Assembly: GCA_036381475.1 (NCBI GenBank)
Contig: DASVCT010000027.1
Location: forward strand, 1 to 64,000
Direction: 5' to 3'
DNA: 64,000 bases
Origin: ZC4RG29 sp036381475
GTDB lineage: Bacteria; Bacteroidota; Bacteroidia; Cytophagales; Cyclobacteriaceae
Part shown: one piece after another, positions 35,396 through 43,614 of the stretch
Layout: each line of letters starts with the position of its first letter
Position numbering within the stretch: the stretch's first letter is position 1
Notes under the pieces: model-generated
Database searches by the model: none
What the model was told of the DNA's origin: nothing
What the model saw: the letters and a program-made list of their open reading frames with translations, nothing else
Translations under genes and position numbers: made by a program

Positions 35396-36700
35396 GTGAA
35401 CGTAGTAGCCATAGTAGGTCGGCCGAATGTCGGCAAATCAACGTTGTTCAACCGGCTTGTCGAGAAGCGGCAGGCGATCATGGACAACGAACCGGGCGTG
35501 ACGCGCGATCGTCAATACGGGTATGCCGAATGGTGCGGCAAGAATTTCACCGTCATCGACACGGGCGGCTATGTTACGGGCTCTGAAGACAAATTCGAGT
35601 CGGCGATCCGCAGCCAGGTGAAGCTTGCCATCGAGGAATCGTCGGCCGTGATATTCGTCGTCGATGTTCGCGACGGCCTTACGGGTTTCGACAAGGACTT
35701 CGCGAACGTCTTGCGCGCGTCGAACAAACCGGTCTATATCGCTGCCAACAAAACCGACACACCGGACAAGACACCCCTGGCCGCCGAATTCTATCAACTT
35801 GGTTTCGGTGAGGTCTTTCCCATCTCTGCCGAAAACGGCGCGGGTACCGGCGACCTGCTCGATGAGATCATAAAAATATTTCCTGCACCTGGTCCCGAAG
35901 ATCCCGAAAGCGGAATACCCCGTATCGCCATTGTGGGACGCCCCAACGTTGGAAAGTCTTCTTTACTCAACGCGCTTGTCGGTACTGAGCGAAGCATTGT
36001 TACCGACGAAGCAGGAACGACCCGCGATGCGATACATACGCACTACAAAATGTACGGCAAGAACTTTATCCTTGTCGACACCGCGGGCATCCGGCGGAAG
36101 AGCAGGGTAAAAGACGATATCGAATTCTACTCCGTGCTTCGCGCGCTGAATGCCCTGGAAGACTGCGATGTGTGTATCGTCGTCATCGACGCCGAACGCG
36201 GCATCGAATCGCAGGACGTCAACATCATTAGCCTCGCCCACCGACAGGGTAAGGGGATCGTTCTCATGGTCAACAAATGGGACCTGGTTGAAAAGGATTC
36301 AAAGACAAGCGACCGATACAAGAAACAGATCCTTGAAAAGCTGGCACCGATCGATTACCTCCCCGTGATATTCGCATCGGCACTCACACGGCAACGCATA
36401 TTCCAGGTCATCGAAATGGCCGTCGCTGTTTTTGAACGCAAGAATGCCAAAATTCCCACCTCCGTGCTGAATGACAAAATGCTGCCCGAAATAACTCATT
36501 ACCCCCCTCCTGCGGTCAAGGGAAAGCATATCCAGATAAAGTACATTACGCAACTCAAGGCACGGTATCCAACCTTCGCCTTCTTCTGTAACCTTCCACA
36601 GTACATTCAAACCCCCTACGAGCGGTTCCTCGAAAATAAATTGCGTGCACACTTCGATTTTGCCGGAGTCCCGCTGCGGCTTATATTTAGAAAAAAGTAA
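35396..36700 (+). CDS. der: Ribosome-associated GTPase Der (EngA)
   Basis: Tandem-GTPase protein of 434 residues needed for 50S subunit assembly. The first G domain has GRPNVGKSTLFNRL at 8-21 and DTGG; the second GRPNVGKSSLLNALV begins near 181, with DTAGIRRKSRVKD and NKWDL. The C-terminal KH-like domain ends ...FAGVPLRLIFRKK. It starts with GTG at 35396, since the second codon begins the typical strand VVAIVGRPNVG and no ATG fits. The upstream gap is repeat-rich. Confidence 0.96.
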   Translation: MNVVAIVGRPNVGKSTLFNRLVEKRQAIMDNEPGVTRDRQYGYAEWCGKNFTVIDTGGYVTGSEDKFESAIRSQVKLAIEESSAVIFVVDVRDGLTGFDKDFANVLRASNKPVYIAANKTDTPDKTPLAAEFYQLGFGEVFPISAENGAGTGDLLDEIIKIFPAPGPEDPESGIPRIAIVGRPNVGKSSLLNALVGTERSIVTDEAGTTRDAIHTHYKMYGKNFILVDTAGIRRKSRVKDDIEFYSVLRALNALEDCDVCIVVIDAERGIESQDVNIISLAHRQGKGIVLMVNKWDLVEKDSKTSDRYKKQILEKLAPIDYLPVIFASALTRQRIFQVIEMAVAVFERKNAKIPTSVLNDKMLPEITHYPPPAVKGKHIQIKYITQLKARYPTFAFFCNLPQYIQTPYERFLENKLRAHFDFAGVPLRLIFRKK

Positions 36701-36740
36701 TTTTTCTTACCCCGGCCCGATCCTTGCATGCAATTCGTAC

Positions 36741-36748
36741 TATATTTG
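36741..36748 (+). promoter_or_regulatory. Bacteroidota -7 promoter element before the small lipoprotein gene
   Basis: TATATTTG matches the TAnnTTTG consensus of the primary Bacteroidota sigma factor, 30 bp before the ATG. A -33 TTTG at ideal spacing is not evident; TTG at 36724-36726 is closer than usual. Confidence 0.4.
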
Positions 36749-36777
36749 TTGGAATCTTTCTCAAAAACCTGTCAACT

Positions 36778-36969
36778 ATGAAAAAACTGTTTGCAATCCT
36801 TTTTGTCGCTTGCTTTGCATCGACCTTCATCGCATGCGGTGGCGGATCGAACAAGGAAGCTGAAACGACGCAAGAACCGGCACAGGACGAAACTGTTGCC
36901 CCTATGGAGGAGGAAGCCCCGGCAATGGATACGACGTCGGTTGAAACCGACACGACATCCATGCAATAA
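36778..36969 (+). CDS. Small acidic lipoprotein
   Basis: A 63-residue protein: lysine-rich start MKKLFAILFVACFASTFIAC with a lipobox ending at Cys20, then GGGSNKEAETTQEPAQDE and a Glu/Thr/Asp-rich tail. The ATG at 36778 gives a normal lipoprotein signal; the open frame extends 18 codons further upstream without such a signal. It is probably abundant and envelope-anchored, but the function is unknown. It stands alone, with its own promoter element and terminator. Confidence 0.75.
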   Translation: MKKLFAILFVACFASTFIACGGGSNKEAETTQEPAQDETVAPMEEEAPAMDTTSVETDTTSMQ

Positions 36970-36993
36970 CCGGGATGTAGAATGCGAAATTTC

Positions 36994-37019
36994 AAAAAGG
37001 GCTTTAAAGCCCTTTTTTT
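36994..37019 (+). terminator. Terminator whose T-run abuts the next start codon
   Basis: AAAAAGGGC (36994-37002) pairs with GCCCTTTTT (37009-37017) around TTTAAA, followed by more T. The run ends at 37019 and the ATG of the SprT-like gene begins at 37020, leaving no leader after the terminator. Confidence 0.85.
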
Positions 37020-37649
37020 ATGACAGAAACTGCAATACGCAACCTCATCGACCACCATGTGCCGCCGCCGGCGGCATCCTACGCTTTCCAACTGTGGAAA
37101 GAAACCCCATTTGTCCTGAAAGTTACACGGAGCCGCTCGAGCAAGGTGGGCGACTTCACAGGATGCCGACATCATTCCACGCACCGCATCACCCTCAACC
37201 ACGACCTGAACCCCTATTTGTTTCTCATCACCTACGTGCACGAAGTTGCACATCTGCGCACGTTCCTTCACTATAACAATCGCGTGGAACCGCACGGTGT
37301 CGAATGGAAGAACATCTTCAGAAACCTGCTCGTCCCCATGCTCAATGAACAGGTCTTTCCACCCCGCGTGTTGCATCGCCTTACTCTTCACATGGCTAAC
37401 CCCAAAGCCAGCTCGTTCGCCGACCGTGACCTTACCCTGGCCCTAAGAGAACATGACCCCGGCGCCGCCAACCATACGACGGTAGCCGACCTGCCCGAAG
37501 GATCCGTGTTCAAACTTCAAGGCAAATATTTCCGGAAAGGTAAACTCAAAAGGACACGAGTCTTGTGCCGGGAAGTGCGCACGAGAAGGCAATACCTCGT
37601 TCCGGCCGAGGCGTTGGTTTCGGAGGCACAGCTTTCTCTGATGTGTTGA
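37020..37649 (+). CDS. SprT-like zinc-metalloprotease-family protein
   Basis: Cytoplasmic protein of 209 residues with a SprT-like fold. The zinc motif is HEVAH at 74-78 (YVHEVAHLRTFLH), with a likely third ligand in RVEPHGVEWKNIF, typical of the family. A C-terminal part (PEGSVFKLQGKYFRKGKLKRTRVLCREVRTRRQYLV) looks like a small beta-domain in place of the zinc ribbon. Function in bacteria is unclear. The start lies directly after the terminator of the lipoprotein gene, so its mRNA must come from read-through or from a promoter inside that gene. The last codons ATG TGT TGA lie inside an octamer repeat arm. Confidence 0.8.
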   Translation: MTETAIRNLIDHHVPPPAASYAFQLWKETPFVLKVTRSRSSKVGDFTGCRHHSTHRITLNHDLNPYLFLITYVHEVAHLRTFLHYNNRVEPHGVEWKNIFRNLLVPMLNEQVFPPRVLHRLTLHMANPKASSFADRDLTLALREHDPGAANHTTVADLPEGSVFKLQGKYFRKGKLKRTRVLCREVRTRRQYLVPAEALVSEAQLSLMC

Positions 37650-37675
37650 AGTGTTGGAGTGTTGATGTGTTGAAG
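37643..37675 (+). repeat. GTGTTGAW octamer arm overlapping the SprT-like stop codon
   Basis: GTGTTGAA GTGTTGGA GTGTTGAT GTGTTGAA, four octamer units starting inside the last codons of the SprT-like gene, whose stop TGA is part of the first unit. It faces the inverted octamer element at 37813-37900. Confidence 0.65.
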
Positions 37676-37812
37676 TTTCTGACTCGCCGAATGCGCATTT
37701 CGTAATGTATGATCTGCGTTAGCTGACAGCCATTTTAAAAGATGATACCGGCATGCAAAGACCCCTGATGCGAAGTGCGATCTTTTCTGTCGCACACAAG
37801 CGGCGAAGAACG

Positions 37813-37900
37813 CCACTCCAACACTCCAACCCGCCTGCCCGACGGGTGTTGTCGAACATCGAGACCTCGTTGGGCAGGCACATCAACACTTCAACACATT
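37813..37900. repeat. Octamer-arm palindromic element, copy B
   Basis: Inverted copy of the element at 18493-18587. Reading the minus strand: GTGTTGAAGTGTTGAT, then GTGCCTGCCCAACGAGGTC, TCGATG, TTCGACAACACCC, GTCGGGCAGGCGGG, then TTGGAGTGTTGGAGTGG. The ends GCCTGCCC and GGGCAGGC pair. It stops three bases before the end of the next gene. The 137 bp to the octamer arm on its left hold no gene that I can see. Confidence 0.7.
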
Positions 37901-37903
37901 TCG

Positions 37904-38470
37904 TCACTCCAACCTCCGCTGAATCAACATCCCCGTCACCTCGCACAGCGTCTGTGGGGCGAGGGTTCGCCAGCGGTCGATCTGGAGGGTGCCGCCCATA
38001 TTGATGTAGTGGTCGATGTTGTACTTCATCAGCTCCTGCCGTATAAAGTCCGGGAAGGATACCGCGGCGATCCAGCCGTCGCCCACATCGTCGAACCACT
38101 CCTCGTAGTATGAGTCGTCCGACCCGTGAAAGTTCATGATGTTTTCGCCGATCAGAATAAAGCGGGTGATACCGTTATAAATCATGCCATCGATAACGTT
38201 TCGCTTCAGGTGCATGATGTCGTTGTTTATGGCATCATTCCACTCGCCAATGAATTCAATTATCGCATATCCGGTTGTATAGTCAGCGAAGAGGACTTTG
38301 ATGTAAAGCGTTTCCGATCCCATGTAATCCCAGGCAGGATCGATGTAGTATCCGTATATGGTTTCGGAATAGCGGTCGTAGTCGTATTCCTTGCCAAAGA
38401 AAGGAGACCGTTCATCCTTTGCGGGGTCGTAGTAGGCAAGCCAATTGTAATATGGCTCAATGTCGTGCAT
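37904..38470 (-). CDS. Conserved hypothetical protein downstream of murQ
   Basis: Soluble protein of 188 residues, rich in tyrosine, tryptophan and acidic residues (WLAYYDPAKDERSPFFGKEYDYDRYSETIYGYY). It has no signal peptide, membrane helix or motif that I recognise. The ATG at 38470 overlaps the murQ stop by 14 bases, so translation is coupled; this start is preferred to the frame's upstream extension, which runs through murQ. It probably belongs to the amino-sugar recycling operon or travels with it. The octamer element lies three bases after its stop. Confidence 0.7.
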   Translation of the reverse strand: MHDIEPYYNWLAYYDPAKDERSPFFGKEYDYDRYSETIYGYYIDPAWDYMGSETLYIKVLFADYTTGYAIIEFIGEWNDAINNDIMHLKRNVIDGMIYNGITRFILIGENIMNFHGSDDSYYEEWFDDVGDGWIAAVSFPDFIRQELMKYNIDHYINMGGTLQIDRWRTLAPQTLCEVTGMLIQRRLE

Positions 38471-39275
38471 GGCCAAGCCTGCTCTCGACTGCCAGCCGAA
38501 CCGAACCGAACTCCTTAAGCAGGCGTGCCGCTTCCAGTTCGTCAACCCCCAATTCGTTCATGATCATGCGCGTGCCGCGGTCGATGAGCTTGTTGTTGCT
38601 CAGCATCATGTCAACCATCTTGTTGCCCTTCACCCTGCCGAGTTTGACCATGGCCGCCGTTGATATCATGTTTAGCACCAGCTTTTGCGCCGTACCCGAT
38701 TTCATCCTTGTACTTCCTGTCACAAACTCGGGGCCAACGATCACCTCGATGGGGAAGTCGGCGTGCTTAGCCAGCTCCGTACCCTCGTTACAGGTGATGC
38801 ATCCCGTCGTGACACCATTTTTCCGGGCGTCACGAAGGGCGCCGACGACATAGGGCGTCCGCCCCGAGGCAGCGATCCCCACCAGCACATCACCGGTTCC
38901 GATGTCGAATTCCTGGAGATCCAACCAGGCCTGATTGTCATCATCCTCGGCGTGTTCCACGGCTTTTCGAATGGCCGCATCCCCGCCCGCCATGAGGCCG
39001 ATTACGCGACCGTGCGGCATGCCGTATGTGGGGGGAATTTCCGAGGCATCGACGATTCCCAGGCGTCCGCTTGTACCGGCGCCTATGTAGAACAGTCTTC
39101 CCCCTTCCTGCATCTTCGGCACGATCGCCTCCACCAGTCGTGTGATCTGTGGAATCGCCCGTTGCACCGCGACAGGAACCGTCATATCCTCCCGGTTGAT
39201 GTTGACCAGCAGGTCATGAACGCTCATGTCCTCCAGGTTATCGTAGTACGACGAGGATTCAGTTGTCGAGACCAT
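38457..39275 (-). CDS. murQ: N-acetylmuramic acid 6-phosphate etherase
   Basis: Cytoplasmic enzyme of 272 residues that removes lactate from MurNAc 6-phosphate to give GlcNAc 6-phosphate in cell-wall recycling. It is a SIS-domain protein with FYIGAGTSGRLGIVDASEIPPTYG near residues 61-84, GIAASGRTPYVVGALRDA and EFVTGSTRMKSGTAQKLVLNMISTAAM. The usual C-terminal helical part is present. The sugar-kinase gene lies 62 bp upstream in the same direction. Confidence 0.96.
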   Translation of the reverse strand: MVSTTESSSYYDNLEDMSVHDLLVNINREDMTVPVAVQRAIPQITRLVEAIVPKMQEGGRLFYIGAGTSGRLGIVDASEIPPTYGMPHGRVIGLMAGGDAAIRKAVEHAEDDDNQAWLDLQEFDIGTGDVLVGIAASGRTPYVVGALRDARKNGVTTGCITCNEGTELAKHADFPIEVIVGPEFVTGSTRMKSGTAQKLVLNMISTAAMVKLGRVKGNKMVDMMLSNNKLIDRGTRMIMNELGVDELEAARLLKEFGSVRLAVESRLGHARH

Positions 39276-39337
39276 AAGAATTATGGGATTGTGTGCTGCC
39301 CCGATGCAAATATACAGCGAACGGAGGAAAGGGCCTT

Positions 39338-40195
39338 CTACCTGGGCCGCGTGGTGAGATCGGGTTGATGGTAAAGCGTCAAACCTGCAATCGGGCCCTC
39401 GAGAATATTCCGGACCGTGATTCCTTTGTCGTTGGCCACCTGACGAAGGATGTCGCTGAAGTAGAACGCAATCGATCCGGTAAAGTGCACCGCATAGTTG
39501 TGGTAGTTTTCGTACCGCATCACGTTGTTCTCATAAAACTCCTCGAAGCTGGAGTAAACGAGTTTGTAGCAGTACGGGTCGTCGAGATGCTGGAAGACGA
39601 ACCGGGTGAAGCTTGCAAGAAACGCGCTCGGCTTTTCACGCTGGTACACGTGTTCCAGGATCTCCTCACGATGAAAGGGGTAGCGCTTCCTGAATTGCTC
39701 TGCCAGCGCAGAAGGCATATTCTCCCGGAGGTAATCCACTACGATGCGTTTCCCGATGTACGCGCCTGAGCCCTCGTCAGCCAGTATCCAGCCGAGGTTA
39801 GCGACGTTATGGACAATCTTCTCGCCGTCGTAGAGACAGGAATTCGATCCCGTTCCCATAATGCAGGCAATGCCCGGTTCATGGCCACACAGGGCGCGGG
39901 CCGCAGCCAGTAAGTCCCAACCGATTTCGATCTCAGCGTCGGGAAAGAATTCTCTGAATGCTCCCTGCACGGTATCCTGGTTTTTCTGCGATGACACGCC
40001 GGCACCATAAAAGAAAATCTTGTCGACACGGTCGGTAACAAATGGGAGAACCACGTCGGTAATGCTTTTTCTCAGGTCTTCGATAGGCTGGTAATACGGG
40101 TTGAAGCCGGGCCCGTTGGCCTGGCCGATTGCCCCGTCGTTATGGAGAAATCTCCAGTCTATTTTGGAGCCCCCGCTATCAGCAATAATTATCAT
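39338..40195 (-). CDS. BadF/BadG-family amino-sugar kinase
   Basis: Kinase of 285 residues of the BadF/BadG/BcrA/BcrD ATPase (ASKHA) type. It has IIIADSGGSKIDWRFL at the start (phosphate 1), ACIMGTGSNSCLYDG (phosphate 2/adenosine) and GWILADEGSGAYIGKRIV. Start ATG 40195 is chosen because the frame's upstream extension is not family-like. Lying upstream of murQ, it probably phosphorylates N-acetylmuramic acid, GlcNAc or both, like the MurK kinases that accompany MurQ in some Bacteroidota; the preferred sugar cannot be read from the sequence. Confidence 0.86.
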   Translation of the reverse strand: MIIIADSGGSKIDWRFLHNDGAIGQANGPGFNPYYQPIEDLRKSITDVVLPFVTDRVDKIFFYGAGVSSQKNQDTVQGAFREFFPDAEIEIGWDLLAAARALCGHEPGIACIMGTGSNSCLYDGEKIVHNVANLGWILADEGSGAYIGKRIVVDYLRENMPSALAEQFRKRYPFHREEILEHVYQREKPSAFLASFTRFVFQHLDDPYCYKLVYSSFEEFYENNVMRYENYHNYAVHFTGSIAFYFSDILRQVANDKGITVRNILEGPIAGLTLYHQPDLTTRPR

Positions 40196-40294
40196 CAGGA
40201 TCCTGAACTGGTAAACGCAGTACGATTTACTACATTCTCCCCAAGAAATCCAAAACACACACAACCCAAACGTCAAAATTCAATTTCCGTCGTA

Positions 40295-40540
40295 TTATTC
40301 GAGTCGCCCCACGATCCCGAAGCGTTCGAACACGCGTTCGGTGTGTGGAGCGTCGGGCAACTCCCGGGTTAAATCCTGACCCGCCCAGTGTTCGTAGTGA
40401 AGTCCATTCCGCCACAACCTTGAAGACGTGACGTCATAAATAATGCCCCGATATGCAATCCAGATTTCGGGGCGATCCTGGCCGTTGCGCAGGGCAAGCT
40501 GGCGGAGGCTGTAGACGGGCACACGGTCGTCCGTCGTCAT
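40295..40540 (-). CDS. Cytochrome b5-like heme-binding domain protein
   Basis: An 81-residue single-domain protein. VYSLRQLALRNGQDRPEIWIAYRGIIYDVTSS and GLHYEHWAGQDLTRELPDAPH match the bacterial cytochrome-b5-like heme/steroid-binding group; His50 (EHWAGQD) and His67 (DAPH) are candidate heme ligands. No membrane anchor or signal is present. The ATG overlaps the RDD-protein stop (ATGA). Partners are unknown. Confidence 0.75.
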   Translation of the reverse strand: MTTDDRVPVYSLRQLALRNGQDRPEIWIAYRGIIYDVTSSRLWRNGLHYEHWAGQDLTRELPDAPHTERVFERFGIVGRLE

Positions 40541-41247
40541 GTAGCGCTGACGAGCTGATTGTGGTCCTTGAGAATTGTATACAGAAACTTAACAGGTGGC
40601 AGGTCGGACTCTATCCCGAGGACGGACTTGACCTTTTCGCTGAGCAGGTTAGCGGGCAGTGGGTTGCCGGTGTCGCGACTCACCTCGAGCGCCTCGTAAA
40701 TGGTTTCGAGATCGACGTCGCTAAGCCCGACCGCCTGCGGGAACGAAGGTTCATACCCCTCTTCGGCACTGGCAAACACGTTGGCGGAGTTCGTCGCTTC
40801 TTTCGGAACAAGCTTCACCACCGACGTTCCGGCGGCGATGTCACCAAGCCGCTGACCTTTCCCATTAGCGGCGATCGTGACCATGGCCAGCGCTCCGCGG
40901 AGGAGAAAGACTTCGGCCAGCCGGAACAGCCACCGCATCAGGTACCCGCCGATCGTAGGAGAAGAGCCGTCGATGCTGACAACCTTGATGCGCATTTGCC
41001 TTTTCCCTGGCGACTGCCCGTTCATCAGTATTTCGAAAACGGGATGATAGAGAAAGAAGGGCACGGTAATGAGCAGAATGTCTACTGTTGCCGAGAATGA
41101 ATACTCCTGCAGGATAAAATAGCAAACAAAATTGTATGCAGTAAGGATGAGCGCGTCGATGAGGAAAGCCAGCATGCGGTCGCCCAGGCTGGCAACAGGA
41201 TACTCTATAAATACGTTCTGTGTGGTACGGACTCGAATGGTTTCCAT
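40537..41247 (-). CDS. RDD-family membrane protein
   Basis: Protein of 236 residues with an RDD domain: VASLGDRMLAFLIDALIL at the start (the conserved R and D pair), hydrophobic segments at about 24-48 and 55-72, GQSPGKRQMRIKVV, and a third hydrophobic segment near 102-118. A soluble C-terminal tail of about 90 residues follows. The family may act as a sodium/proton or ion transporter; here the role is not known. It is divergent from the dipeptidase gene and overlaps the cytochrome-b5-like gene by four bases. In Bacteroidota, RDD genes often flank the SpoIIM/MoxR/DUF58 cluster, as here. Confidence 0.85.
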   Translation of the reverse strand: METIRVRTTQNVFIEYPVASLGDRMLAFLIDALILTAYNFVCYFILQEYSFSATVDILLITVPFFLYHPVFEILMNGQSPGKRQMRIKVVSIDGSSPTIGGYLMRWLFRLAEVFLLRGALAMVTIAANGKGQRLGDIAAGTSVVKLVPKEATNSANVFASAEEGYEPSFPQAVGLSDVDLETIYEALEVSRDTGNPLPANLLSEKVKSVLGIESDLPPVKFLYTILKDHNQLVSAT

Positions 41248-41315
41248 TTAACTTTCTAAATTAGGGGCCTTAATCCCGTTCAGGACTCAATTTACCAGAT
41301 AATTCCCAACAGAAA

Positions 41316-42572
41316 ATGAAATTCCCGCCGCTCATCTTACTTGTGTTCCTGCTTGCCGTCGGATGCACGAAACCCTCGGGACAGGAAACGAACGACACCG
41401 CTACAGCACCAACTGAAGAGCAACTGCGTGAACAGGCCGACTCGCTCGCACACGCAATAATTATTGCCGATACGCACGTCGACCTCCCCTATCGGCTTGT
41501 AGAACAAAAAATCCGGCCTACCGGTGATAACCTCAACGTGATCCTGTCCACTCGCGAAGGCGACTTCGACTATGAGCGGGCCAAACAAGGCGGACTTGAT
41601 GCGCCATTCATGTCGATCTATATCCCGGCGTCTTATCAGAAAAAACGCGACTTCGGAAAGGCACTGGCCGATTCGCTTATCGACATGGTGCGGCAAATCG
41701 CTAGCGGTCTTCCCGACAAATTCGCGCTGGCGTCAACACCAGCCGATATCGAGGCAAATGCTGCCGCCGGAAAAATTTCCCTTCCGATGGGTTTGGAGAA
41801 CGGAGCACCCATTGGCAAGTCGTTGGACAACGTCCGCTACTTTTACGACCGGGGAATTCGGTATATCACACTCACGCACTCGAGAGACAACCAGATCTGC
41901 GACTCGTCCTACGATAGTACCCACACGTGGAACGGACTGAGTCCCTTCGGCGTCGAGGTGGTAAAGGAAATGAATCGCGTTGGCGTCATGGTGGACGTTT
42001 CACACATTTCCGATAGCGCGTTTTACGACGTCATCGCTGCATCAAGTGCCCCGGTCATCGCATCGCACTCGTCCTGCCGTTATTTTACGCCCGGCTTTGA
42101 GCGCAACATGACAGACGACATGATACGCGCTCTTGCGCAGAACGGCGGCGTCATTCAGATCAATTTCGGCGCCACGTTCGTAGATTCGGTTGCACGTGAA
42201 AACCAGGACATCCTCGACAGTGTAATGACGGAACTCAAGAGCCAAAAGCTCACTTCACGTGACCCTGAAGCGCAACCCATCATCGCCGCATCCGGAAAAA
42301 CGGAACGTGAGCTGTATTCCGATGTTCAGCGCGTTGCAGATCACATCGATCACGTCGTCGCCCTGGTAGGCGTCGATCACGTTGGCATCGGCTCCGACTT
42401 TGACGGCGTCGACGACTCTCTTCCCGTGGGACTCAAAGACGTCGGTCAATATCCGAACCTCATCCTCGAGTTGCTGAAGCGCGGCTACAGCGATGCCGAT
42501 ATCCAGAAGATTTGCTATGGCAACCTCGCGCGCGTGTGGAACGCCGTAATTCAGCAATCACAAGGAAAATAG
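41316..42572 (+). CDS. Membrane dipeptidase (peptidase M19), lipoprotein
   Basis: Zinc dipeptidase of 418 residues. The N-terminus has a lipobox ending at Cys17 (LLAVGC). DTHVDLPYR supplies His54 and Asp56; GLENGAPIG the bridging glutamate; VMVDVSHISD and VIASHSSCRYF two more histidines; VGIGSDFDGVDD the catalytic-site aspartate. The product would cleave dipeptides, including D-containing ones, outside the cell or in the periplasm. It stands between the divergent RDD gene (68-bp gap) and the SpoIIM gene (73-bp gap). Confidence 0.92.
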   Translation: MKFPPLILLVFLLAVGCTKPSGQETNDTATAPTEEQLREQADSLAHAIIIADTHVDLPYRLVEQKIRPTGDNLNVILSTREGDFDYERAKQGGLDAPFMSIYIPASYQKKRDFGKALADSLIDMVRQIASGLPDKFALASTPADIEANAAAGKISLPMGLENGAPIGKSLDNVRYFYDRGIRYITLTHSRDNQICDSSYDSTHTWNGLSPFGVEVVKEMNRVGVMVDVSHISDSAFYDVIAASSAPVIASHSSCRYFTPGFERNMTDDMIRALAQNGGVIQINFGATFVDSVARENQDILDSVMTELKSQKLTSRDPEAQPIIAASGKTERELYSDVQRVADHIDHVVALVGVDHVGIGSDFDGVDDSLPVGLKDVGQYPNLILELLKRGYSDADIQKICYGNLARVWNAVIQQSQGK

Positions 42573-42645
42573 TACATGACAAGGCGCTCGCTTACAGTCG
42601 CTTGGCAAAGAAGTGTTATTTTGTCATTCTTTAACATGACCCCTT

Positions 42646-43614
42646 GTGCGCGAGGCTGCATTCATAAAGCTAAACCAGGAACGCTGGAAAGGAATTGAAA
42701 GGACCCTTGAGCCAGGGCGTACGGTTTCACCGGACAGGCTCGCAGAAATGTTTATCCAGCTTACCGATGACCTCGCCTTCGCGAGGACGCAGTATCCCTC
42801 CAGCCGTACTACAACCTACCTCAACAACCTCGTCTCAAGGATCCACCTCGAGATTTACCGAAACAAACGGGAGCGCAGCAACAGGATTCTCAATTTCTGG
42901 AAGTACGAAGTGCCGTCCATCATGTGGGAGATCCGCAAGCCCCTGTTTTACTCGCTCGCTATCTTTGTCATTGCGGCGGTTATCGGTGCAGTTTCGTCCC
43001 TGTACGACGACACGTTCGTACGGCTCATCATGGGCGACTCGTACGTCAACCTCACACTGAAGAATATTAAAGAGGGCAACCCGACAAGCATATACCAGAG
43101 TCACGATGCATGGGATATGTTCCTGTACATCACGTTCAACAACATCCTGGTGTCGTTTCGCGTGTTCGTTTTCAGCGTGTTTACGTCCGTGATCACCGGC
43201 CTCATGCTCTTTTATAACAGTGTGAGCCTCGGGGCATTTTTCGTAATGTTCTATAAAGAGAACGTATTACTCCATGCAGCGCCCGTCGTAATGCTTCACG
43301 GCACGATCGAATTGAGCGCGATTGTTATTGCCGGTGCGGCCGGAATCGTAATGGGCAACAGTATTCTTTTCCCTGGCACTTATTCGCGATTCGAATCCTT
43401 CAGACGCGGAGCCTTCAAGGGGCTCAAGGTCGTGATAGGGCTCGTGCCCTTCTTTATCGTAGCCGGCTTCATCGAATCCTTTGTCACACGGTATGCGAAC
43501 ATGCACTGGAGCATCAAGTTCGCCATCCTCGCCGGCTCAGCTTTTATCATGTTATATTATTTTGTAATCTATCCACGCCAGCTTTCCAGGAATGCAACAA
43601 CAAACACCAATTGA
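42646..43614 (+). CDS. SpoIIM-family (stage II sporulation protein M-like) membrane protein
   Basis: Membrane protein of 322 residues with a SpoIIM-like domain. After a soluble N-terminal part (1-95) come about five transmembrane helices (SLAIFVIAAVIGAVSSL; FRVFVFSVFTSVITGLMLFY; SLGAFFVMFY; IELSAIVIAGAAGIVMG; VVIGLVPFFIVAGFIE). The start is GTG at 42646, which gives the family's MREAAFIKLN opening; a nearby ATG is out of frame. The organism need not sporulate. It overlaps the next gene by 23 bases and opens the operon that runs to DUF58. Confidence 0.85.
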   Translation: MREAAFIKLNQERWKGIERTLEPGRTVSPDRLAEMFIQLTDDLAFARTQYPSSRTTTYLNNLVSRIHLEIYRNKRERSNRILNFWKYEVPSIMWEIRKPLFYSLAIFVIAAVIGAVSSLYDDTFVRLIMGDSYVNLTLKNIKEGNPTSIYQSHDAWDMFLYITFNNILVSFRVFVFSVFTSVITGLMLFYNSVSLGAFFVMFYKENVLLHAAPVVMLHGTIELSAIVIAGAAGIVMGNSILFPGTYSRFESFRRGAFKGLKVVIGLVPFFIVAGFIESFVTRYANMHWSIKFAILAGSAFIMLYYFVIYPRQLSRNATTNTN

